Of a DNA stretch of 64,000 nt, positions 45,235 through 57,559 are shown piece after piece. The translations under genes were made by a program, and so were the position numbers. The notes beneath the pieces are model-generated. The model was not told where the DNA came from. It searched no databases and saw only the letters and a program-made list of their open reading frames with translations. Source of the DNA: Lunularia cruciata (taxonomy: Eukaryota; Streptophyta; Marchantiopsida; Lunulariales; Lunulariaceae); contig OX419760.1 in assembly GCA_948567375.1 (NCBI GenBank), positions 58,958,911 to 59,022,910 of the forward strand, written 5' to 3'. Positions within the stretch are counted from its first letter, which is position 1. Every line of letters starts with the position of its first letter.

Positions 45235-45960
45235 CTAATCTTGAGAACTAGCTAATGAAGGTGGTAGTATTTTTGTAGCTGTACTAAGACTCTCTCCAAG
45301 ATCCTTCACCAAAGTCTCCAAAAGTGCTTTTACTCTACTACACTCATATCCTTTTGGAAGTCGTTCAACTCCACAAACCTCACACAACTCCTTGGTCTTA
45401 GATCTTCTCCCTCCCAATGTTGGTGAAGAAAGTCCAATATGCAAACCCAAGTCAAGTAATCCTCTCCTTTCCCTCAATCTCTTCCTTTCAAAAGTCAATG
45501 GATATGAACTTACCTTATGTTCCTTCTTTCCATATAGAAAGCACTTAGACTCACTCTTTCTTCCAAAGGGTGTAGGTTTTTTGGATCCTCTCAACACTCT
45601 CTTCAAATTCTATTATAAACTCTCTTTTCCTCAAATCCACCCCTACACTCACCTTAAACCCTTGGGGAACTTTTCAAAGTCTCAATTTCTAATTTTGATG
45701 ACCCTTTATATTCCCAAGATGAATCTAACACTCAAACATGCTTTTTGTTGCTCTCAAACTCCTCATGCATGAGATCTCAACTCTGTAGAATTGAGTCTTC
45801 CTCACAATGTTACTCAAATCTCTCAATTGGTATATCATAGTCCTCTAAAAATTTTTACATTTGATCACAACTCCAGTTTGTCTTACTCTGCAAAATTTCT
45901 TGTCTTTTCATTGAGCAATTTGGCCTATATGCCTCTCTATTCAGCACACAAATTTCAGAT
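45235..45960 (-). pseudogene. ORF0 of element D
   Basis: A decayed copy of the family-B upstream ORF. The part at 45606-45235 is open and keeps both zinc clusters in altered form (CFLYGKKEHKVSSYP has lost two Cys; CEVCGVERLPKGYEC has lost the His). The upstream half is broken by indels. Confidence 0.6.
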
Positions 45961-46550
45961 TTGGTCTAAAAACCATCCTCCTCACTTTAAAAACTCATAA
46001 CTCTCTGTGCAAGAATGATCTATCTCTAAATTTTGTGTCAACAAGTAGGATACAATTCACTCAATTTTCTTGGAAATTTTTAGGAAAATCCCTTGAAAAT
46101 TAAAGAAATGGAAAACTCTGTATGATTTTTTAGAGAGCATACAATTGAGGGAGTAGTTTACCCTATCAACTTTCAAAAATTCTAAAACCCAATGCACATA
46201 ATAGCACTCGCAATAATTCAAGTGTGCTAACTGAAAGAAAACCTAAGCCATCATTTGTAGAAATTTCAAGTCTAGATCTCAAACTTGAGAATTTGCTCAA
46301 AATCACCCTAATCCCCAAAATCTGCAATCCACCTCACACAATCTCTCCAAATCCTCTCAAGTGTACCAGATATACAAAATCACCTCAAAGACATTATAAT
46401 GAACTATAGTGTATACAAATGTATCCAAGTTCTCTAATATAAGTTTAGCCATCTCCTCCCATAAAGTTCTCTCCAAGTGAGCTCTCATAGCCTCCTTTTG
46501 TCTAATATAGAATTGTATGCGGAACATTATCTTGTCTTCTAGAGAGGTCC

Positions 46551-46568
46551 TGGCAATGGAACCAAAAA
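46551..46568 (-). other. Primer-binding region of element D
   Basis: The minus strand reads TTTTTGGTTCCATTGCCA next to the LTR, again the tRNA-Asp-like form seen in B and C. Confidence 0.55.
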
Positions 46569-47258
46569 TGTGAGCCGGCCTGTCTCTTGCTCAGGATGAA
46601 CATTTGATGGCTATTATGGTTGTGCACCATGGACTAAGAAGGCAAAGAACCCCAACTCCATCATACTCCTCCAAGGCTAACACTCCAAGACTCAAGACAT
46701 TGCTCATAGAGAACTCAATGAGAGAGAGATAGTTGCAAATGAAAGGATGATGAGTACCTCCTCACCCCTTGTTTATATACTTGTGAAATAGTTACGCACT
46801 AAAGTTACTATTTACTAAAGTAACTCAAGTTATTAGGCTAAAAGTCAAGTAAAGTCAAAAAAGTATAAAGGAATATCTATCCACATGGGCATATTCCACT
46901 AAGCATGTGATTTTATCTTGACCCAACCATTAAGTCATGGATTTGTTCACATAGGTTATCCTTGGACTATAGAAGAATCCAAAACAAAAAGGCTTGCAGG
47001 CCCAAGAGTTCTCAACTCTTTCCTCAAGGCCAAATACCTAGGAATAATACCAAGTCAATACACTAGAATCCAAATAGTGGTGCTCATCTTTTCCACTTCC
47101 TCTAATGTAAGGTTCCCATATATCTTAGATATGACTAACTTTAGCTAATTATGACTAATATAGAACCATCCTTTATCTATATAGATAACATCTCTCAAGT
47201 ATTTGTAATACCAAGCTAAATATCACAATACCACACACATGCACAAATGGGTGTTACA
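46569..47258 (-). repeat. 5' LTR of element D
   Basis: A 690-bp reverse-orientation family-B LTR (TGTGAGCCGG to GGGTGTTACA), followed by GTTC (GAAC in element orientation). Confidence 0.92.
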
Positions 47259-47353
47259 GTTCTAACCACTCCTAGTCATTCTCCTTAGAGGATTTACCTT
47301 TCTCCACACTCAACCCTTAGTCTTCTTGAAGCATGATTCTCCCAGCTTAGACC

Positions 47354-48043
47354 TATAACACCCATTTGTGCATATGTGTGGTATTGTGATATTTAGCTTG
47401 GTATTACAAGTACTTGAGAGATATTATTTATATAGAGATAAAGGATGGTTCTACATTAGTCATGATTAGCTAGAGTTAGTCATAGCTAAGATAGAGGGGA
47501 CCTTAATTTAGAGGAGGTGGAAAAGATGAGCACCACTATTTTGGATTCTAGTGTGTTGACTTGGTATTATTCCTAGGTGTTTGGCTTTGAGGAAAGAGTT
47601 GAGAACTCTTGGGCCCGCAAGCCTTTTTGTTTTGGATTCTTCTATAGTCCAAGGATAGCCCATGTGAAGGAATCCTTGACTTAGTGTTTGGGTCAATATA
47701 AGATCACATGCTAGTGGAATATGCCCATGTGAATGGATATTCCTTTCTACTTTTTGACTTTACTGACTTTTAGCCTAGTAACTTGAGTTACTCCAGTAAT
47801 TAGTAACTTTGGTGCATAACTATTTCACAATTATATAAACAAGGAGTGAGGAAGTAGTCAACATCCTTTCATTTGCAACTATTTCTCTCTCATTGAGTTC
47901 TCTAGTGAGCAATGTCTTGAGTCTTGGAGTGTTAGCCTTGGAGGAATATGATGGAGTTGGGGTTCCTTGCCTTCTTAGTCCATGGTGCGCTACCATAATA
48001 GCCATCAAAGGTTCATCCTGAGTGAGAGATAGGCCGGCTCACA
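47354..48043 (+). repeat. Solo family-B LTR in element I
   Basis: A 690-bp LTR whose first dinucleotide is TA instead of TG (TATAACACCC), ending GGCTCACA. GACC lies on both sides (47350-47353 and 48044-48047), a perfect 4-bp TSD. Confidence 0.92.
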
Positions 48044-49681
48044 GACCAAATCAGGCCTTTCCTCCTAAATTATAACTGTAAAAGACCGAGACCAAGGAGA
48101 GAAATAGGAGAATGGAAGCTCACATTGGGACACTTGAATGAGGGAAACTCCAAATGCCTAGCATGAGCTTTGGCTCTTGAATTTATAGGGAGCACACAAG
48201 GCCCTTGAGAAGCTTCTCAAGAAGCTTCATTCTAGAAACCGCTTACTTGGCATGCAAGCTAAGCTAGTTGGAAGCTTCTAGAAGCTCCTTTTAGAAGTTA
48301 CCTACTTGGGATGCAAGCTAAGCTAGCCAAGAAGCTTCCCAAGAAGCTTCCTAGATGCTTCTCAAATATTCAAGGCTAATTTGTCTTATTTGCTACTTTG
48401 TTACCCCTACTAACTTTGTTGCTAAATTCCATATTGTTACAATAACTCTCTTCTTGTTCAAACCAGATCAGCCATTTGTCTCAAAGCATGACTTTTCCAG
48501 CTTAGACCAGATCAGGCCTTTCCTCTCCTCAAAGCCTCTTCCCTGCAGCACACACCCCTATTGCCCTCACTCTCTAGTTCACTTCCTCTCTGTTCCCCCC
48601 TTCTGTCCAAGCCTATTTAGCCCTTCCTTGAAGTCCTCTTCATCCCTTGGGCATTTCTCATCTTTGTAATCATATAGTGAGAATAATCTTAGCTGATCTG
48701 AATCAACACCTACATTTCCTGTAGGCAGACTGCAGTGTCTCTTGGATCAGGTCCTTTGTAGGACCTACCAAAACGAGGTTCTTGCTCTATGCAGATATTT
48801 CCTTACTCAGCTTCACAAACTTTCTATTTTCTACATACATCTTCAAAATAATAGGTCTCTTGATATTGCACTCCTATTGAAGTTTGTGAATTGCAAAAGT
48901 GATAGCATCTTCTCTTGCAAAAAAAACCCCTCTGCTTGAGTCCTTTTAAAATAAACCGTCTCTGATAGCCTCTTCCAAAAACTCCTTGTCCTGGTTGATT
49001 CTTCCAAACCTTCCTTTCTTGATTCTTGTCCTCCTTTCTTCTCTGTTTGATTCCCTCAAAAAACCTCTATTATCTGTTCCTTTGATTCCCCAAACCTATG
49101 TTTCTCTATTCCTTTGATTACTTTCCTGTCCAAAACTCTCCTTCAATTGTCCAACCTCTCTCTTCCTTCCTTACATTCCTGTCCAAAATTCTCCTTTGAT
49201 TCCCCAACCTCTCTCTTCCTTCCTTGCATTCTTGTCTGAACTCTCTCTTCATTCGTTACATTCATGTCCAAACTCTCTAGCCCTTACATTCCATTAATCT
49301 CTCCTCTGCCCAAGCTTTCAACTCTTGCACAGTCACACTATTCCTTTGAAAAACCCTCTCCTCTGCCCTTCTCTCTCCAGCCTTTACATTCATGCAAAAA
49401 TTGCCTTCCTATAGCCCTCACCAAAAAAATCACATTCCTGCAAAAAATTTTCTTCCTGCTGTCCTCACAAAACCCCTTATCAAATGTTCTTGCCCCCTAG
49501 CCAAAGCTATTCCCTTGTGAAAAACCCTATCAGCCTCCTCTTGTCCTGTTCCGGCTTCCTCTCGAAGCAATAGAAAACCTTTCTCTCTTCTTTTTCAAGT
49601 CACTCTCTCAAAGCTAAACTCCTTGTTGCTGCCACTAAATAAAATACTTGTGGGATCCTAGTAACATAAACAAAAGTTCCA

Positions 49682-49795
49682 AGCTTATGTAACACACAAA
49701 TAAGCCCCGAGCTTATGCAACATAAGAAAAAATCCCTAGCTTATGTAACATAAGAGAAAACCCTTGAGCTTATAGGCACACAAAACAACTTCCAG
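49682..49795 (+). repeat. 28-bp tandem repeat, about 4 units
   Basis: AGCTTATG-type starts at 49682, 49710, 49738 and about 49767 give a period of 28-29 bp. Confidence 0.7.
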
Positions 49796-49859
49796 TTTCA
49801 CCATAACATAAAAAAAACCAAGTTCACAATAACATGAAAAAAAAGAAGAGGAGGACTCA

Positions 49860-50400
49860 CACCAACTGGCACAAATGGTACGCATGGATTATTTTCCCTA
49901 CAACATTGGTTCTCTGCTCCATCATACCAAGGTTCAAAGGAGTATAATGCATAATCCCTATGTTGCCATTCATGGCTTTCCCCAATCTAAACATTTCAAC
50001 AAGGGAAGTCCTCTCATTGCACCAGGCCTATATATGGTAACACAAGTAGTGCTTGTACATGACCCATTTCTAATAGTTTCTTCTTCAATCCCTCTTGAAG
50101 CTTTTATACTCCTACTTGCTCCCACAACTACCTTGCTACCTATAACAACCACTAAATGGAGGATATCTTAATCAAGTAGGAACAATTAGTGACTCTTCAT
50201 TTAGCACACCAATCCCAAGAGAGAAATCCCATTAACACTACTGCTCAAGGAGGAATCTTGTGCACTTGCTGCCTAGGACAGGGTCGCACCAATGCTTGGT
50301 GTAATACTCTAGACATTCCAAACTTTTGTGTCCACTATGGGAGGTACAAGCATGTCATGGAAAACTACAAAACACTACAAAGATACCATGAACCCTAAGA
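49860..50400 (+). pseudogene. gag-like fragment of element I
   Basis: Two short frames (49875-50171 and 50189-50398) hold retroelement-like sequence. The second has a knuckle-like CVHYGRYKHVMENY starting at 50327, where two positions expected to be Cys are Tyr. Beyond 50400, to 51820, short frames exist (for example 50707-51012) but I recognise no domain. Family is not assigned. Confidence 0.4.
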
Positions 50401-51820
50401 AGAAAGGATGCATACCATAGATATCATACTATAGAAGAACAACATCAACTAACACTTATGTGACCTGCCCTTCCAAGGTGGACAAGGAAATGGATGAGGA
50501 TAAGAACCACTCAAACCTAATATACACTATCATATTTGCAATTAGAATCACTATGCAAATCAATGTCCCAATAGGCTCGCTTGTTGTGCATTTTTCTTTA
50601 GCATTCACACTATGGTATAATGCCCTGATTTTAAGAACTTTATAACCCAAACTCAACAAGTGCCGTATGGAACAACACACATAACAATGTTGGTCCTAAC
50701 CGGATTATGCATTTCATCAAAGTAGTGGATGTTTCCATTTTGGGAGTAGCAAGCCCTAGTTGTGGAAGTGCTACTATAGAGGCAACCATCTTCTTTATGG
50801 ACCAATCTTGCATGTATGATGTACTTGATCTTGGTAGTGCTTCCAACTTTGAGAGCTGCTCTAAACTTTCTGATGAGGAGACCATACAAGAAGAAACTAC
50901 TCAGCCAGTCCTGGAAATGTATAGGACATTGGTCCCTATGTTTGATACCTTTGCAAGGAAACCACCCAACATTGAGGTGTGGAATCTTGCTCACATTGAT
51001 AGCAATGAATAACTCATAGATGCCATTGCTAATTACCTATTTATGGAGGTTGAATGAGCGGTCTTGCAATGCTAAAATGTATCCCTCTTGACCTCCTAAC
51101 CAGATTTCTCCCTCAAATCCCCAGAGCCACAACATGTTCTTGCGATTTCACTTCCTTGATGGTTCTTGATCCTTGCTTGGACTCCAAGGACAGATCCATG
51201 AACTTTGGCAACACTACCTACCATTGAGCAACATTCCTCTTATTGTGTACATAGGAGCATGCTTGTGAAACCTCAACTACATCTTGCTTCTACATCAAGT
51301 ATGATATTGATTGCCAAGATAAAGATACCAAGTTGTAATGCCTCCACCTTGGTGGTTTTCTTTTTGATGGCACCCTTATTCCATATCACATAAGTCATTT
51401 TGACTTCCCCTCTTCAAAAGACATTCTTACTCAACCAATGAACACTCCTTCAATGCTTTTGTGGATAAACCAAGCTGCAATACACAAACATCCTATCATG
51501 CGGGGAAATCTAGTCCCACAATTGAGAGACATTGGGCTATGTGAATAATGGAAAGCCACTTGTGCAGCCCTATGCATGGCCGGCCTTTGATTTAGCTCAA
51601 GGAGGAGTGACAATCTAGACTCCTGTATTTGGGTGTTTCTCTACTAGAGCACAAAAATTTCCCATTGACACTTACCTCAAAGATGGTTCAAGGGTCTATC
51701 ACCCCCTTAAACCTTTGGCCTCTTGGATTATGTCACTTAATCCTTGAGTAGCTAGTTGATAGAGCAACTTACTATACTCTAATTACTCAACAAAAAATAA
51801 TGTGATAGGGGACAATGAAT

Positions 51821-52507
51821 TGTAACACCCATTTGTGCATGTGTGTGGTATTTTGATATTTAGCTTGGTATTACAAGTACTTGAGAGATATTATTTATAA
51901 AGATAAAGGATGGTTCTATATTAGTCATGATTAGCTAAATTTTTTCATAGCTAAGATAGAGGGGAACCTTATTTTAGAGGAAGTGGAAAATATGAGCACC
52001 ACTATTTTGGATTCTAGTGTATTGACTTGGTATTATTCCTAGGTGTTTGGCTTTGAGGAAAGAGTTAGGAACTCTTGGACCCACAAGCCTTTTTTTTTTT
52101 GGATTCTTCTATAGTCCAAGGATAGCCCATGTGAAGGAATCCTTGACTTAGTGGTTAGGTCAAGATAAGACCATATGATTAAAAGAATATTCCCATGAGG
52201 ATGGATATTCCTTTAGCTTTTTGACTTTTTTGACTTTTAGCCTAGTAATTTGAATTACTCCATTAATTAGTAACTTTGGTATGTAATTATTTTACAAGTA
52301 TATATTAACTAGGGGTGAGGAGGTACTCATCATCCTTTCATTTGCACAAATCTCTCTTTCATTGAGTTCTTTAGTGAGCAATGTCTAGAGTCTTGGAGTG
52401 TTAACCTTGGAGGAATATGATGGAGTTGGAGTTCCTTGCCTTCTTAGTCCATAGTGCACTACAATAGTAGCCATCAGAGGTTCATCTTGAGTGAGGCAGG
52501 CCAGCTC
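51821..52507 (+). repeat. Family-B LTR (first of a tandem pair), last bases cut off
   Basis: It starts TGTAACACCC at 51821 after GAAT and runs to GGCCAGCTC at 52507, where the next LTR begins; the final ACA is missing here. The second LTR (element E) is inserted at the GCTC of this LTR's own end. Confidence 0.88.
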
Positions 52508-53191
52508 TGTAACACCTATTTGTGCATGTGTGTGGTATTATGATACTTACCTTAGTATTACAAGTACTTGAGAGATATTATTTATATAGAGATAAAGGAT
52601 GGTTCTATATTAGTCATGACTAGCTAAAGTAAGTCATAGCTAAGATAGAGGGGACCTTACTTTAGAGAAAGGGGAAAAGATGAGCATAGCTATTTTAGAT
52701 TCTATTGTGTTGACTTGGTATTATTCCTAGGTGTTTGGCTTTGAAGAAAGAGTTGAGAACTCTTGGGCATGCAAATCTTTTTGTTTTGGATTCTTGTATA
52801 GTCCAAGGATAGTACATTTGAAGGAATCATTGAATTAGTGGTTGGGTCAAGATAACATCACATGCTTAGTAGAATATGCCCATGTGGATGGATATTCCTT
52901 TATACTTTTTGACTTTACTTGACTTTTAGCCTAGTAACTTGAGTTACTCCAGTAATTATAACTTTGGTGCATTACTATTTCACAAGTTTATAAAATAGGA
53001 GTGAGGAGGTACTCATCATCCTTTCATTTGCAACTATCTCTCTCTCATTGAGTTCTCTAGTGAGCAATTTCTTGAGTCTTGGAGTGTGGAGTAGTATGAT
53101 GGAGTTGGAGTTCCTTGTCTTCTTAGTGCTTGGTGCACTACCATAATAGCCATCAGATGTTCATCCTGAGTGAGAGACATGCCAGCTCACA
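52508..53191 (+). repeat. 5' LTR of element E
   Basis: A 684-bp family-B LTR, TGTAACACCT to CCAGCTCACA, preceded by GCTC. Confidence 0.9.
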
Positions 53192-53879
53192 TTTTTGGTT
53201 CAGTTGCCATCACCTCTCTAGAAGGCAAGATAATGTTCCGCGTACAATTCTATATTAGACAGAATGAGGCTATGAGAGCTCACTTGGAGAGAACTTTAGG
53301 GGAAAAGAGGGCTGAACTTATGTTAGAGAACTTGGATCCATTTGTATACCCTATAGTTCATAATGATGTCTTTGAGGTGATTTTGTACATCTTGTACACT
53401 TAAGAGGATTTGGAGAGATTGCATGAGGTGGATTACAAATTTTGGGGACTAAGGAGATTTTGGGCAAAATCTCAAGTTTGAGATCTAGACTTGAAATTTC
53501 TACACATGATACCTTAGGTTTTCTTTCAGTTAGCACACTTGAAATTGCTATAAGAGCTACTCTTTGCATTGGGTTAGAATTTTTAAATTTTGATAGGGTA
53601 AATTGCTCCCGCAATTGCATGCTCTCTCAAAAATTGTACAAAGTCTACCATTTCTTCAATTTTTAGTGGATTTTCTTGAAATTTTAGTTTTAGTATTAAA
53701 ATTTATTAGAAAATTTTAAAAATTCTAAGAAATTCAGTGCATTGTATCCTACCTATTGACAAAACAAATAGAGAGAGATCATTCTTGCACAAAGAGTTAT
53801 GAGTTTTTAAGGTGAGGGGTGTGGTTTTTAGACAAAGTCTGAAATATGTATACTGAATAGAAAGGTGTTTAGGCCAAAT

Positions 53880-54548
53880 GGCTCAATGAAAAGATTTGAA
53901 ATTTTGTAAGGAGGGACTCCTTGGAGTTGTGATCAATTAAAAAATTTCAGAAGACTATGATATACCATTTGAGACATTTGAGTGACATTGTGAGGAAGGG
54001 TCAATTTTGTAGAGTTGAGATCTCATGCATGAGGAGTTTGAGAGCAACAAAAAGCATATTTGAGTGTTTAGATTCATCGTGGGAAAATCAAGAGTGAAAA
54101 TTAAGACTTTGCAAGGTTCCCTAAGGGTTTGAGGTGATTGTAGGGAAGGATTGGATGAAAAGAGAGTTTAGAATAGAATTTGAAGAGAGTGTTGAGAGGA
54201 TTCAAAACCTACACCACTTGGAGGAAAGAGTGAGTCTAAGTGCTTTCTATGTGGAGAGAAGGGTCATAAAGCAAGTTCATGTCCATTGATCTTTGAGAGC
54301 AAGAGATTAAGGAAAGGAGAGGATAACTTGACTTGGGTTTGCATGTCGGACTTTCTTCACCAAGATTTGGAGGGAGAAGATCTAAGACCAAAGAGTTGTG
54401 TGAGGTTTGTGGAGTTAAAGGACTTCCAAAAGGACATGAGTGTAGTGGAGTAAAATCACTTTTAGAAACTTTGGTGAAGGATCTTGGAGATAGTCTTAGT
54501 ATAGCTACAGAAATACTACCACCTTCATCAGCTAGTTCTCAAGATTAG
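53880..54548 (+). pseudogene. ORF0 of element E
   Basis: A frameshifted copy of the upstream zinc-knuckle ORF. The open tail at 54333-54548 ends at TAG 54546 and keeps CEVCGVKGLPKGHEC. The knuckle region around 54240-54290 is readable (CFYVERR in one frame; CFLCGEKGHKASSC-like in another), so indels separate the halves. Confidence 0.6.
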
Positions 54549-54787
54549 TGATGGAGATAATCTTTCAACTTATGGATAAACTATCCATGAGAGTTTGATT
54601 ATAAAGCACTCTAGGATTTGATGTTGCTATAGAAATCTTGGAGCAACCTGAACCTTTTGTGTTCCCTAAGGTGCATTACTCTCAAATGGTTTTAGTCATG
54701 TACATACTCTATTAGTTATAGAGTGAGACAAAAGAAAAGAAAAAAAGAAAAACTAAGAGAAAAGAAAGATAATGAGAGGTTAAGATA

Positions 54788-56627
54788 GAGAAAATTCCAG
54801 TTTTCTTTGGCAAGGATGGAGAAGATGTGGAGGCCTTTGTAAGAGACTTCAAGAGAGCTTTCATAGGAAACAATGAGAGGAGGAAGAATGAGTGGGTCTT
54901 ATTATTACCAGATTTCTTTGAGGATGCAACACTTACATGGTATGAGTCAAAATACCAAAAGAGAGAGAGGAGAGATGGGCAAGAAGAGTCTTGGGGGAGT
55001 TTGAATTCACCACTCATTGAGAACTTTCTTCCAGATGAGAGTTATGAGGGATTGATGAGTGAGGTTATCTTTCTCAAGCAAGGAGATGGAGAGAAAGTGA
55101 GAGTCTATGTGGAAAGAGTGGAAAAGTTAGAGTCTAGATTTTGCATAGTGTTGAGGAAGGGTGGGGATGATGTGGAAACTACTATGATTGGCATAGGAGC
55201 TATGCTCACCAAGAATTTTGTGGGAGGATTGAGACCACAAATTAGAAGCAAGGTAAGATATGAGAAACCTTCTTCCAAGGTTGAAGCTATCAAGATCACA
55301 ATTTGTATGGAGGAGAGTTTGGAAGGGGATGAGAGTGATTTGGTGGTGAAGGAGGTTGTGCATCCTCCTCAAGGTTACAAATATGGTGGAACTTCAGATA
55401 CTTTGGTGAAAAAGGTTGCACCACAAGTAGTAGTTGCTCCAATTTCTTGCACCTAAACCAAAAGATCCACTTCAAACCATCATAGAACAACTTGCAAATT
55501 TCAAGATCAATGTGGTGCAACTATGGGAGAAGAGAAAAGTGGATCAGAATGTGGGGAGAGAACCTAGGAGTTATGGAAACTATCCACATAAAGGAGGCCA
55601 ACTAGCCAAAAGTTTCAATGATAGAAATTTTTTTGGTTGTGGAGGGAGAAGCCATATCCAAAGGAATTGCCCAAATTCCACTTACCATGGAGGAAGGGGT
55701 GGGAGAGCCAATAGAGGGAAAGAGGGAGGTAGTGAAACCCAAGTGGCTCCTAATCCAAACAAAGGTAAGGGGATAGCATCCATAGATGTGGTTGAGAGCA
55801 AGTATGAGAAAGGAGAGTGCTCAAACTCCAAGAGTCTTAATTTGGAGCTTTTGGCACAAGAGAAGAAGAGAGCTCATTTTGCAGAGGATGTTCACTGTTC
55901 TCAAGTTTTTACTCCAAGCAAGGATACTCCTATGTCTACTAAGAGCATTCACACCTCAACACCATCAACAATAAAGACTCCAAGGAAGAAGTTGGAGATG
56001 AAAGATTTCTTGATTCCAAAGCAACAATGGAACTACAATATGTTGGAGGATGTTGGTAGTCACAAGGCTAACATCATAGTGGGCCAATTGATTGCTTTGA
56101 ACCCTACCTTGAGAAAGGAGCTTAGTGGTGGTTTGAGTTCTACAAGGAGCAAGAGGAAGAAGAAGGCAAAAGCTCCTATATCCATGGGGTAGGTGGATGC
56201 CAAACCAGCACCATGGGAGGCTTGTGAATATGCCTCCAAGATTGATGTGAGAGTGAATGGTCACAACATCAAGGATGCATTAGTTGATGGAGGATCAATA
56301 GTGAATGTTATGTCAAAAAGGTTGATGAAGAAGTTGGGTATGATACCTTCTAGACCTTCAACATTTGTGGTGAGAATGGCAAACAAGCAACAAGTTTGAC
56401 CAATAGGGGTGATGGATCAGGTGGTAGTTTCAATTATGGGAGTTCAAAATCTCATGACTTTCCAAGTCTTGAAGGATTCAAGCTATGACTTACTTCTTGG
56501 GAGGCCATGGTTGAGAGCAACATGCAAAATTGATTGATGACACAAAGGGTACTTGAGGATTGGGCCATCAAATCATAGAGTCACAATTCCTATGACTAAC
56601 ACCACCAACACTTCACATTCAGATACA
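54788..56627 (+). pseudogene. gag: gag-protease of element E
   Basis: Homologous to element B gag. The start codon position reads ATA. Codon 26 is TTC, an intact sense codon where B and C have TGA. Open at 54827-55456, then a frameshift near 55440, then 55434-56192 with the zinc knuckle reading FFGCGGRSHIQRNC (first Cys changed to Phe), then TAG at 56190 (TGG to TAG), then the protease region ALVDGGSIV at about 56278. It ends before RT. Confidence 0.8.
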
Positions 56628-56630
56628 CCT

Positions 56631-57090
56631 ACTCCTCTACAATCTTACTATGGTTTTAACCACTCCATGGATCAAGTTTAGTGAAGTGCTTGGCCCCATT
56701 GAGTTAATCAAACAAGTCATCCATGCAAGCTAATGGATATTTGTTCTTCATTGTTTGTTGATTTAGTCCCAAGTAGTCAACGCATATGCATTTTCCCATC
56801 CTTCTTCACAAACAAGACAGGAGCCCTATATGGTGATATGTTAGGTTGGATAAACCCTTTCTCCAATAGATCCTTGATTTGATCCTTCCACTCCTCCAAC
56901 TCATGAGTTGATAGTTTATATGAGAGCTTACAATGAGTTTTCTTCCCCAAAAGTATCTTGACTTTATGATCTACTCTCTTTTTTGGTGGTAATCCTAAGT
57001 GTATCATCCTGAAATCCTGAAAATTTTGAAACTCATTGATCACATCTTTCAATTTCTCAAGAATGTGTCTATTGAGTTGCACACACCAAA
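56631..57090 (-). pseudogene. pol: RT N-terminal part of element H
   Basis: An open part at 57082-56777 has the linker and the RT block YRAPVLFVKKDGKMHM. A frameshift follows, and the next block, GAKHFTKLDPWSGYNH, holds the first catalytic Asp. The sequence then meets element E. The Y-x-D-D box is not present in the window. Confidence 0.7.
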
Positions 57091-57302
57091 CTTCTCTTAT
57101 TGGACCTATGAAACATCTATTTGTCTTATCAATAGATGTTGTCCTTATGACATAAAGAGGCAGTTCTTGCCTTTGTGATCTTTCTTTAACTCCAATATCT
57201 TTGATTGGCTAGTTCTCACTACTTTTGTTCTCCAATAAACCATGAGGTTGTAGTGCTCTATCCATGGCATGCCTAAGATCACATTCTAACAAGCTAACCA
57301 TA

Positions 57303-57536
57303 TCATTTCCACTCAATTGCTTCTTGATACTCTCTTATAGAGAGTGTTACCTTTCTAGGTAATAACTCAATCCTCTTTGTCTGATCATAAGGTAACTCTA
57401 ATTCTTCATTCTCATCTTTCTCTAGTTCCATGCCCAACCTTATTGCAATAGAGCAAGACAATAAATTCTCTCTTGCTCCAAGGTCTATCAATACTCTCAC
57501 CTGATTGCCTTCTAGGACTCCATTTATGACAATCAA
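57303..57536 (-). pseudogene. Retropepsin of element H, altered active site
   Basis: The frame has the wording RVLIDLGARENLLS, in the position of a retropepsin D-S/T-G active site; here the middle residue is Leu, which should inactivate it. It lies between gag and RT as in Ty3/gypsy elements. Confidence 0.65.
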
Positions 57537-57559
57537 TTGTGTTTTTTTCTTCCTTCACC

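Larger units (their letters stand above)
38220..47258 (-). mobile_element. Ty3/gypsy element D, family B, split by G, a solo LTR and F'
   Basis: The right end is a 5' family-B LTR (46569-47258) followed by GTTC. Reading leftwards come the primer site, ORF0, gag and the start of RT; G then interrupts RT at 38219. The rest of RT, the integrase and the 3' LTR must lie beyond the left window edge. Two later insertions are inside: the solo LTR at 38332-39013 and F' at 39246-43024. Confidence 0.85.
47259..51820 (+). mobile_element. Decayed LTR element I, gag-like, interrupted by a solo LTR
   Basis: This stretch is neither family B nor A. A motif of about 45 bp (AGCATGA..CAGCTTAGACCA then ATCAGGCCTTTCC) occurs at about 47328-48060, split by the solo LTR, and again at about 48484-48530. 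A CT-rich stretch at about 48960-49640 has degenerate repeats of about 53 bp and looks like LTR sequence. A gag-like region follows. The true ends are not identified; D inserted near its left end and family-B LTRs near its right end. Confidence 0.4.
52508..56630 (+). mobile_element. Ty3/gypsy element E, family B, truncated after the protease
   Basis: It has a 5' LTR (52508-53191), primer region (TTTTTGGTTCAGTTGCC from 53192), ORF0 and gag-protease. Homology to the family stops at about 56627, in the acidic spacer before RT, where element H sequence begins. The 3' part is missing, by deletion or by recombination with H. Confidence 0.85.
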
